Assembly (NCBI GenBank): GCA_900313775.1
Contig: OMSP01000168.1
Location: 1-10,582, forward strand
DNA: 10,582 nt
Origin: an uncultured Eubacteriales bacterium
GTDB lineage: Bacteria; Bacillota; Clostridia; Lachnospirales; Lachnospiraceae
Direction: 5' to 3'
A program made the translations under genes and the position numbers. This document shows positions 1 through 5,060 of this stretch, piece by piece; position 1 is the stretch's first letter, and each line of letters begins with the position of its first letter. The notes under the pieces were generated by a model that saw only the letters and a list, made by a program, of their open reading frames with translations, was not told where the DNA came from and did not search any database.

Positions 1-597
1 AAGGTCCGTTTGATGAAGCTGGATATTGAAGCCGGTAAGAGCGAGAGCATACTGGAACTGCCGGATGAGGATACGCCGGGTTTCCTTCAGGTCGACGGAA
101 GGACGCTCCTGTTTCTGACCGAGGGGCAGCTGGCGTGCTACGATCTGGACAAACGGGAGCTTACGAAGACAGCGCTGACACAGGCTGTGCCGTACAATCT
201 CAATCTGGAAGGAGACAGACTGCTGATCGGATATACGGATATATTCGGAAGTGACAGCCAGACTTCGCTTCTGGAGGTGCGCGACGCGAAGTCCCTGGAT
301 GTCCTGGCTTCCGCCGAGGTCCCGGGAGCTGTCCTGCAGATCGAGCGGAGCGGTGATGATATCTATGTGCTGGGATACAAAGCTCTGCGGCATTATCAGT
401 TGAAAGACTCCGGCGATCTGAGAGAGGTAAAGAAGATCGGGACAAACCGAAAGGGTTATGATGTAGGAGGTTTCTTCCTGACGAATAACAGCGCACAGCA
501 GAATTACGGAGATATGAGCGAAGAGGAAGCGGTCAGGCTCAACGACAGATTGTTCGACGCGATCGGTGATATGAAGGTGGAAGAGGAGCGGCAATAA
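1..597 (+). CDS. Beta-propeller-like protein of unknown function, C-terminal part (5' truncated)
   Basis: The frame is open from the first base (K-V-R-L-M-K...), so this is the last 198 codons of a gene whose start lies outside the window. The visible part has three consecutive units of roughly 40-50 residues. Each has the alternating hydrophobic pattern of a four-stranded propeller blade: a G-D-x-L/I-type strand, a Y/V-D-x-x strand, then a polar turn (for example around 'LACYDLDKREL', 'LLEVRDAKSLDV' and 'LRHYQLKDSGDL'). The end is charged and probably helical (E-rich, ending E-E-R-Q). No membrane segment, lipobox or catalytic motif is visible here; any signal peptide would be upstream. I do not recognise a specific family, and 'propeller-like' is inferred from the strand pattern alone. 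The gene ends just before a bidirectional terminator and faces the symporter gene tail to tail. Confidence 0.75.
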   Translation, partial: KVRLMKLDIEAGKSESILELPDEDTPGFLQVDGRTLLFLTEGQLACYDLDKRELTKTALTQAVPYNLNLEGDRLLIGYTDIFGSDSQTSLLEVRDAKSLDVLASAEVPGAVLQIERSGDDIYVLGYKALRHYQLKDSGDLREVKKIGTNRKGYDVGGFFLTNNSAQQNYGDMSEEEAVRLNDRLFDAIGDMKVEEERQ

Positions 598-603
598 GAA
601 AGA

Positions 604-625
604 AGCAGGCCCCAACAGGCCTGCT
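604..625. terminator. Bidirectional intrinsic terminator between convergent genes
   Basis: A perfect 8-bp stem AGCAGGCC / GGCCTGCT encloses a 6-nt loop (CCAACA). On the plus strand it is followed by CCTTTAAT, a weak T tract. On the minus strand it is followed by TCTTTCTTATT, a better T-rich tract. It lies in the 50-bp gap between the ends of the propeller-like gene (597) and the symporter gene (648), so it can serve both. Confidence 0.8.
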
Positions 626-647
626 CCTTTAATATCGGCAAAGAGAC

Positions 648-1880
648 TTATGCGGAAGCTTTCTCCTTAGCTTCGCGTCTTTCCTCGTACTTGCTGACGA
701 TCATCGCGGCAGACATGTCGCCGACGACATTGATCGCGGTACGGCCCATGTCGAAGAGACGGTCGACACCGGCGACCAGCGCGATACCTTCGACAGGAAG
801 TCCGACAGACTGCAGCACCATGGCCAGCATGATCATGCCGGCACCCGGCGTACCCGCTGTGCCGACTGAGGCCAGCGTCGCTGTCAGAACGATCGTGATC
901 ATCTGACCGAGCGTCAGATCGATGCCGTAGCAGGCTGCGATGAAGATCGCGCAGACGCCCTGGTAGATCGCGGTACCGTCCATATTGATCGTCGCGCCCA
1001 GCGGCAGCGTGAAGCTTGCCACATCCTTGCGGCCGCCCATTTTCTCCACACACTCCATAGAGATCGGCAGCGTACCGATCGAGGAAGTGGATGAGAAAGC
1101 GAAGAGGAAGCCGGGAATGACACCCTTGATAAATTTGATGGGATTCATGCCCGCCATCAGCTTGACTGCGCTGCAGTATACGATGAACGCGTGCAGGAAG
1201 TAGCAGATATAGGCGGTCAGAAGGACCATGGCCAGAGAGCCCAGGATCTGCGGACCGTTCTCAGCTACGACCGGCGCGATCAGGCAGAAGACTGCAATCG
1301 GCGTAAGCTTGATGATGCCGCGCATGATGACCATGAAGACCTCATAGAGGCTTTCATTGAGGTTCTTTACCGGATCAGCTTTTTTGCCTGCGATTATGAT
1401 GCCGAAGCCGATGAAAATGGAGATCACGATGATCTGCAGCATGATCGACTCGGACATGGGTTGGATGATATTGGACGGAAAGATATTGACCAGCGTATCC
1501 ATGAGACTGGTCTTTTCCGCAGCCTGGTATTCCAGTCCGCTGGTGGACAGCGTGTGATAGGTGCCTTTAAAAATATTGGCAAAGATAAGGCCGATCACGA
1601 TGGCTATCGCTGTCGTGCAGAAGTAATAGATGATCGTGCGCAGACCGATGGTTCCGACTTTTTTGATGTCAGATAATGACACCACACCTGAGATGATGGA
1701 TGTCAGCACGATCGGTACGACGATGAACTTCAGCAGGTTCAGGAAAATGGTTCCGAACGGTGCAAGGTAATTGGTTGCAATTTCCGGATGCCCCGTTGCC
1801 AGGAAGATCAGTCCGGCTATGATACCGAGAGCCAGAGCGATGAAGATCTGCAGCGGGAGAGAGCCTTTGATTTTTTTCAT
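648..1880 (-). CDS. Dicarboxylate/amino acid:cation symporter (DAACS/SLC1 family), probably acidic amino acid specific
   Basis: This 410-residue membrane protein has the usual length and layout of the glutamate/aspartate:H+ or Na+ symporters (GltP, GltT and GltPh relatives), which bring acidic amino acids or C4-dicarboxylates across the inner membrane. The family hallmarks are in order: the serine-rich HP1 tip 'SSTSSIGTLP' (263-272), the TM7 'NMDGT' (299-303), the HP2 tip 'GTAGTPGAG' (342-350 region), and TM8 'DRLFDMGRTAINVVGD' (373-388). In TM8, by comparison with GltPh, D377 matches the aspartate that binds the substrate amino group. R380 matches the arginine that binds the side-chain carboxylate, and N384 and D388 match cation-site residues. 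An Arg at that position favours acidic substrates over the neutral ones of the ASCT or SstT types. The start ATG has AAAGGAG six bases upstream. The gene lies downstream of a racemase on the same strand and has its own candidate promoter. The tail is charged (E/K/A-rich). Confidence 0.93.
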   Translation of the reverse strand: MKKIKGSLPLQIFIALALGIIAGLIFLATGHPEIATNYLAPFGTIFLNLLKFIVVPIVLTSIISGVVSLSDIKKVGTIGLRTIIYYFCTTAIAIVIGLIFANIFKGTYHTLSTSGLEYQAAEKTSLMDTLVNIFPSNIIQPMSESIMLQIIVISIFIGFGIIIAGKKADPVKNLNESLYEVFMVIMRGIIKLTPIAVFCLIAPVVAENGPQILGSLAMVLLTAYICYFLHAFIVYCSAVKLMAGMNPIKFIKGVIPGFLFAFSSTSSIGTLPISMECVEKMGGRKDVASFTLPLGATINMDGTAIYQGVCAIFIAACYGIDLTLGQMITIVLTATLASVGTAGTPGAGMIMLAMVLQSVGLPVEGIALVAGVDRLFDMGRTAINVVGDMSAAMIVSKYEERREAKEKASA

Positions 1881-1916
1881 ATAGTTCTCCTTTCCTTCTG
1901 TGTCTATAGTTCTCCT
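1880..1916 (-). repeat. Tandem 12-nt repeat of the symporter Shine-Dalgarno region
   Basis: The minus-strand 12-mer AGGAGAACTATA occurs twice, at 1905-1916 and 1880-1891, 25 bp apart. The copy nearer the gene is the working ribosome-binding site and runs into the ATG. The distal copy has the same SD but no start codon after it. It may be a short duplication or a ribosome standby site; its function is unknown. Confidence 0.7.
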
Positions 1917-1924
1917 ATACGGGT

Positions 1925-1954
1925 ATTCTAACTTAAAATGCCCTTAATTAACAA
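1925..1954 (-). promoter_or_regulatory. Candidate sigma-A promoter for the symporter gene
   Basis: Read on the minus strand: TTGTTA (1949-1954), an 18-bp spacer, then TAGAAT (1925-1930). This predicts a transcript start near 1918 and a leader of about 40 nt that contains both copies of the repeated SD. It lies in the 88-bp gap after the racemase gene, so the symporter could be made from this promoter as well as by read-through. Confidence 0.55.
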
Positions 1955-1968
1955 TAGAAAAAAGTGAT

Positions 1969-2676
1969 TTACGGCAGGATGCTGCCCCCGGCTTTCAGGA
2001 TCGCGGCACGCGCAAGTACAGTCGTCGGGTCGATGCAGTTATCGGATATGTCCATGAGTTCAAAGGCGATCGGAAGTTCGGTGCAGGCAAGCAAAAACAC
2101 TTCCGCGCCGCGCTCTTTCATGTCAGTCATCATACTGCGGATCTCCTGAACGGGCAGCTTGCCCCTGTCGCGGATGCCGCTCTTGATGCAGTCATAGATC
2201 AGATGCATGACTGTCTGTTGGTCTTCGGCGCCGGGATAAACGGCCCCGATCCCGTATGCAGCCAAAGCCTTTTCATAGAGGCCGCTTGCAACCACGCCGT
2301 CCGTTGCGAGTACGCCGGCGCGCTTCACGCCGTCTCTTTGCAGCAGGACAGCTGTCTCTTCCGGCATGCTTATGACCGGAACAGCGATCTGTGATTCGAT
2401 CTCAGGGATGAAATAATGAGCAGTGTGGCAAGCCACGATGATGAAATCTGCGCCTGCCTGCTCCAGTCTCCGGGCGCTCTTTAACATCTCCGGGGCCGGA
2501 CTACTGCCACCGGAGAGGATGGCTTCAGTCCGGTCCGGAATGCGCGTATTGCAGTCAGTTAAGACCGGGATATGATGCTGGTCATCCTGTGCATCCGTCA
2601 TACGGATGATCTTGTTCATTAGGTCTACGGTCGCGGCGGGTCCCATCCCGCCTATAATACCGATCGTTTTAAGCAT
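1969..2676 (-). CDS. Aspartate/glutamate racemase family protein
   Basis: This 235-residue cytoplasmic enzyme belongs to the Asp/Glu/hydantoin racemase family, in which two cysteines act as acid/base on opposite faces of the alpha-carbon to interconvert L- and D-amino acids without cofactor. It has the N-terminal 'IGIIGGMGPAAT' strand-loop and the 'NTRIPDRT' segment (43-50). It also has both catalytic cysteines, in 'VACHTAH' (C83) and 'LLACTELPI' (C198), so it should be active. The length matches the YgeA/RacD type rather than MurI. The start chosen is the ATG at 2676-2674, with AAGGAG eight bases upstream and the family's normal N-terminus. The frame stays open further upstream, but those extra residues are not family-like. 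The partner gene downstream is a symporter with an acidic-substrate arginine, which favours aspartate or glutamate as substrate. The exact amino acid cannot be read from sequence. Confidence 0.9.
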   Translation of the reverse strand: MLKTIGIIGGMGPAATVDLMNKIIRMTDAQDDQHHIPVLTDCNTRIPDRTEAILSGGSSPAPEMLKSARRLEQAGADFIIVACHTAHYFIPEIESQIAVPVISMPEETAVLLQRDGVKRAGVLATDGVVASGLYEKALAAYGIGAVYPGAEDQQTVMHLIYDCIKSGIRDRGKLPVQEIRSMMTDMKERGAEVFLLACTELPIAFELMDISDNCIDPTTVLARAAILKAGGSILP

Positions 2677-2701
2677 AGTTATGACTCCTTTCCTTGATTT
2701 C

Positions 2702-2730
2702 ATCTTAAGAGTTCTGTAGACTAAAATCAA
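2702..2730 (-). promoter_or_regulatory. Candidate sigma-A promoter for the racemase gene
   Basis: On the minus strand: TTGATT (2725-2730), a 17-bp spacer, then TAAGAT (2702-2707). The predicted transcript start is near 2695, about 20 nt before the racemase ATG, leaving just enough leader for the AAGGAG site at 2685-2690. The next gene on the plus strand diverges from this region. Confidence 0.55.
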
Positions 2731-2780
2731 ATGGAAATCGGAGTTAATTCTATTATTTGAAAGAGGAGCGAGAGCTGTCG

Positions 2781-3293
2781 ATGGCTGAAGGCGCCGCTGT
2801 GATAACACATCCGATCCCGGCCTTTTATGATGAAGATTCGCGCATATTGATCCTGGGATCGTTCCCCTCGGTCAAATCACGGGAACAGTTGTTCTTTTAC
2901 GGACATCCGCAGAACAGGTTCTGGAAAGTGCTGACGGGAGTGTGCACATCCGAGGAGCTGATCAATACACCCGGGACCGTTGATGAAAAGAAGGCATTCC
3001 TGCGAGAGCATCATATCGCCCTCTGGGATGTGATCGCATCCTGCAGGATCACAGGTTCCTCGGATGCGTCGATCAGAGATGTCGTGCCAAACGATATCGG
3101 GAAGATCCTCGGCGGAGCTGATATCAGAGCAATATACACCAACGGTGGTAAGGCTTTTGATCTGTATCGACGGTACATCCTGCCGCAGACCGGAAGGGAA
3201 GCGGTCAGGCTTCCCTCGACCAGCCCGGCCAACGCCGCCTATTCTGTTGAGAGGCTGATCGATGAGTGGAAGATCATAAGGAGGTCCATATGA
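2781..3293 (+). CDS. DNA-deoxyinosine (hypoxanthine) glycosylase, uracil-DNA glycosylase superfamily
   Basis: This 170-residue protein matches the small family-6 branch of the UDG superfamily. These enzymes excise hypoxanthine (deaminated adenine) from DNA to start base-excision repair. The markers are 'LILGSFPSVKS' (23-33, the motif-1 loop), 'YGHPQNRFW' (40-48), 'LWDVIASC' (81-88) and 'LPSTSPANA' (144-152, the motif-2 loop that inserts into DNA). The classic uracil-specific active-site sequence of family 1 is absent, as expected for this branch. The ATG at 2781 gives the family's typical short N-terminus. AGGAG lies 12 bases upstream, a rather long spacing, and an in-frame CTG at 2775 or TTG at 2757 cannot be fully excluded. 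Its stop overlaps the start of the HAD gene (ATGA), so the two are translationally coupled. Confidence 0.87.
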   Translation: MAEGAAVITHPIPAFYDEDSRILILGSFPSVKSREQLFFYGHPQNRFWKVLTGVCTSEELINTPGTVDEKKAFLREHHIALWDVIASCRITGSSDASIRDVVPNDIGKILGGADIRAIYTNGGKAFDLYRRYILPQTGREAVRLPSTSPANAAYSVERLIDEWKIIRRSI

Positions 3294-3958
3294 GAAAGCA
3301 TATCATGTTCGATCTGGACGGCACGCTGACTGACCCGATGATCGGTATCACGAAGGCCGTGCGCTATGCATTGGACCACTACGGTATCAAAGTGATGGAT
3401 CTGCGCGACCTGATACCCTTCATCGGTCCGCCGCTTACGGAATCATTTGAAAATTACTATGGCTTTTCACGAGAGCAGGCGATCGAGGCGGTCGAGATCT
3501 ACCGTGAATACTTCGCGCCGACAGGCATTTTTGAAAATGAAATCTATCCGGGGATCCCGGAGATGCTGGCGCGGCTAAAGGCGGCCGGAGCCTCGCTGTA
3601 TGTTGCAACTTCCAAGCCTCAGGTCTTTGCGGAGCAGATCCTTGACCACTTTGACATCCGGGAGCCTTTTACTTATGTATGCGGCAGTGAGCTGAACGGC
3701 GCTCGTGTAAAAAAAGCCGATGTCATCCGGTTTATCCTGGATAAATACCGGATCAAGCCGGAAGATGCCGTCATGGCAGGAGACCGCCATCACGATATCG
3801 ACGGTGCGGTAGCCTGCGGGGTAATGTCGCTTGGCGTACTCTTCGGATACGGCTCCCGCGAGGAGCTTGAGTCTGCCGACGCCGGTCACATCGTTGCGAC
3901 CGTGGAGGAGATGGAAGACTATCTGCTGGGGCTGTTGACCGACGGAGCAGCGATGTGA
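3290..3958 (+). CDS. HAD-superfamily hydrolase, phosphoglycolate phosphatase/PpaX-like (subclass IA)
   Basis: This 222-residue cytoplasmic phosphatase has all four HAD motifs. Motif I is 'FDLDGTLTD', with nucleophile D8 and acid/base D10. Motif II is 'VATSKPQ' (T107/S108), motif III is K141/K142, and motif IV is 'MAGDRHHDIDGA', with D165 and D169 binding Mg2+. The helical cap between motifs I and II (about 15-85) makes it subclass IA, like Gph, PpaX and some 5'-nucleotidases. 'GDRxHDI.GA' is frequent in that group. The start has a perfect AAGGAGG five bases upstream, inside the end of the glycosylase gene. The substrate is unknown: phosphoglycolate, pyrophosphate or a nucleotide are all possible. 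Phosphoglycolate is attractive beside DNA repair, because it arises from damaged DNA ends, but this is only inference. The last 24 bases of the gene also carry the promoter assigned to the next gene. Confidence 0.9.
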   Translation: MRKHIMFDLDGTLTDPMIGITKAVRYALDHYGIKVMDLRDLIPFIGPPLTESFENYYGFSREQAIEAVEIYREYFAPTGIFENEIYPGIPEMLARLKAAGASLYVATSKPQVFAEQILDHFDIREPFTYVCGSELNGARVKKADVIRFILDKYRIKPEDAVMAGDRHHDIDGAVACGVMSLGVLFGYGSREELESADAGHIVATVEEMEDYLLGLLTDGAAM

Positions 3959-3964
3959 TATTAT
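3935..3964 (+). promoter_or_regulatory. Strong extended -10 promoter for the YitT-family gene, inside the HAD gene end
   Basis: TTGACC (3935-3940), an 18-bp spacer, then TATTAT (3959-3964). A TG one base upstream of the -10 (TGATATTAT) makes an extended -10. The predicted start is near 3971. It lies upstream of the terminator at 4016-4056, so its transcript must pass that terminator to reach the YitT gene. Confidence 0.6.
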
Positions 3965-3995
3965 CTGAACAGAAATGAATATATAGGTGATATTA
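3955..3995 (+). repeat. 9-nt direct repeat GTGATATTA, 32 bp apart
   Basis: Copies lie at 3955-3963 and 3987-3995. The first overlaps the extended -10 element; the second lies in the early leader. A spacing of about three helical turns would suit a dimeric repressor, but so short a repeat in AT-rich DNA may be chance. Confidence 0.4.
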
Positions 3996-4056
3996 GTCGG
4001 ACAGACTGATCCCATAGCGAGTCAGGGAAAATGCTTTTCCCTGACCCGCTTTTTTT
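3971..4056 (+). promoter_or_regulatory. Attenuator-like leader of the YitT-family gene
   Basis: The predicted transcript first forms a small hairpin: ATTAGTC (3992-3998), loop GGACA, GACTGAT (4004-4010), giving 7 pairs with one G-U. The 3' strand of that hairpin (CTGAT, 4006-4010) can instead pair with GTCAG (4021-4025), the base of the terminator's 5' strand. A mutually exclusive early-hairpin/antiterminator/terminator scheme is therefore possible, although the alternative helix has only 5 pairs. No known riboswitch or T-box core is recognised; the leader is too short for most classes. Confidence 0.4.
4016..4056 (+). terminator. Strong intrinsic terminator immediately before the YitT ribosome-binding site
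   Basis: The stem is AGCG plus GTCAGGGAAAA pairing with TTTTCCCTGAC plus CGCT, with one A-C mismatch and a TGC loop. It is followed by a run of seven T (4050-4056). It ends the HAD transcript. The next gene's AAGGAGG begins only five bases after the T run, so it also sits in that gene's leader. Confidence 0.9.
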
Positions 4057-4072
4057 ATTAAAGGAGGTTAGT

Positions 4073-4942
4073 ATGAAAAGCAGAAGAGCAGCTCATGTGA
4101 TCGGCATGCTTGGCATGAATGTAGCGGGTAATTTCCTGCTGGCGATCTCGGTCTGTGCTTTCGTCGTGCCTTTCGGCATCACAGTCGGCGGTGCGACGGG
4201 CGTCGGTATCATCATGCAGAAATGGCAGCAGGTCCCGACGGCACTTACTGTTCTGATCGTCAATATCATCTGCCTGCCGTTGGCATGGTTCTTTGTCGGC
4301 AGACGTCTGGTGGCGGGATCATTGCTCGCGTCTTTTGTATATCCGCTTGCCATCTCACTTGTCGAACGCATACCGCATATTGGAGAGGTCACGGACAGTC
4401 TGATACTTGCGACAATCTTTGCCGGCGTGATCGGCGGAGCGGGAGTCGGGCTTGTCATGAAATCCGGAGGATCGACAGGAGGGCTGGACATACCGCCTCT
4501 CATTTTTAATCATAAACTGCACTGGCCGGTCAGGACATCTATGTACATTATGGATGCGGCGATCATGCTCGGACAGCTTCCCTTCATCAAAACAGACCGC
4601 GTCCTCTACGGCATCGTCTCCGCGTATATCTTTACGTTGACGCTTGACCGCGTATTGGTCTTCGGCGACAGGCGATATGAGGTGACAGTGATCACGCAGC
4701 GGTACGAGCAGCTGCGCGAAACACTGCTCGACCGCGATTTCGGACTGACAATGTTTCTCGGTGAAACAGGATTTAAGCGCGAACAGGTAAAGGAGATCAA
4801 TGCCGTCGTTCGATCTTCCCAGCTTCGCGAACTGCGCCGATTGATACGTTCTGTGGATGAAACGGCTTTTGTCCGCATCTCTCAGGTCAATGCTGTCCTC
4901 GGACGCGGATTCGACAGGGAAAAGATTACACTGCAGCGATAA
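4073..4942 (+). CDS. YitT family membrane protein (YitT_membrane + DUF2179)
   Basis: This 289-residue protein has the two-part structure of the YitT family. The N-terminal membrane domain spans residues 1-195, with about five hydrophobic segments near 15-35, 55-76, 80-98, 108-128 and 158-195. It carries the family signature 'GLVMKSGGSTGGLDI' (126-140). The C-terminal cytoplasmic DUF2179 domain (about 200-285) contains 'YEVTVITQ' and 'GFKREQVKEINAVV'. The family is common and multicopy in Bacillota, and its biochemical role is not established; transport has been suggested. The start at 4073 has AAGGAGG six bases upstream. An in-frame ATG at 4031 lies inside the terminator stem and is rejected. 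Expression must pass that terminator. No terminator follows the gene: the clpB operator begins two bases after its stop, so some read-through into clpB is possible. Confidence 0.9.
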   Translation: MKSRRAAHVIGMLGMNVAGNFLLAISVCAFVVPFGITVGGATGVGIIMQKWQQVPTALTVLIVNIICLPLAWFFVGRRLVAGSLLASFVYPLAISLVERIPHIGEVTDSLILATIFAGVIGGAGVGLVMKSGGSTGGLDIPPLIFNHKLHWPVRTSMYIMDAAIMLGQLPFIKTDRVLYGIVSAYIFTLTLDRVLVFGDRRYEVTVITQRYEQLRETLLDRDFGLTMFLGETGFKREQVKEINAVVRSSQLRELRRLIRSVDETAFVRISQVNAVLGRGFDREKITLQR

Positions 4943-4943
4943 A

Positions 4944-4970
4944 TTAGCACTCACCTCTTTACAGTGCTAA
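4944..4970 (+). promoter_or_regulatory. CIRCE operator (HrcA binding site)
   Basis: TTAGCACTC (4944-4952), a 9-nt spacer, then CAGTGCTAA (4962-4970). The consensus is TTAGCACTC-N9-GAGTGCTAA, so 17 of 18 positions match; the one deviation is C for G at 4962. HrcA represses class I heat-shock genes by binding this palindrome. Here it overlaps the -35 region of the clpB promoter, a standard repression geometry. Confidence 0.95.
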
Positions 4971-4986
4971 CAAAATGGGTTATACT
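4958..4986 (+). promoter_or_regulatory. clpB sigma-A promoter
   Basis: TTTACA (4958-4963), a 17-bp spacer, then TATACT (4981-4986). The predicted start is near 4993, giving a leader of about 68 nt. The right half of the CIRCE palindrome covers the -35 element and the start of the spacer. Confidence 0.8.
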
Positions 4987-5014
4987 ATATGCGGAATAGA
5001 AATATGTATAACGA

Positions 5015-5030
5015 CAGCTGTTAGCAGCTG
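5015..5030 (+). other. Small hairpin in the clpB leader
   Basis: CAGCTG-TTAG-CAGCTG can form a 6-bp stem with a 4-nt loop in the leader RNA, about 20 nt before the ribosome-binding site (AGGTGA, 5051-5056). There is no T run, so it is not a terminator. It could affect mRNA stability or temperature response; no role is shown. Confidence 0.4.
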
Positions 5031-5060
5031 ATTTATCCCAAAACGAATCGAGGTGAGAGT

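Noticed and set aside
1191..1676. 161-codon plus-strand frame antisense to the symporter
   Set aside because: It lies wholly within a well-identified membrane protein gene, its translation is a low-complexity D/H/R-rich shadow, and it has no SD or family motif.
1957..1986. Terminator after the racemase gene
   Set aside because: A 5-bp stem (GGCAG/CTGCC) overlaps the gene end, and a T run exists on the minus strand, but they are about nine bases apart. It is at most a weak terminator, so read-through into the symporter remains likely.
2677..2808. Longer racemase starting at 2808 or 2703
   Set aside because: The extra residues do not resemble the family N-terminus and cover the promoter. The ATG at 2676 has AAGGAG at good spacing and leads straight into the IGIIGGMGP strand.
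3987..4061. GTG-initiated 24-codon leader peptide across the YitT terminator
   Set aside because: There is no proper SD and no run of regulatory codons, so it is not convincing as a translated attenuator peptide.
4031..4072. Upstream in-frame ATG (4031) as start of the YitT-family gene
   Set aside because: This ATG is inside the terminator hairpin with no SD. ATG 4073 has a near-perfect AAGGAGG.
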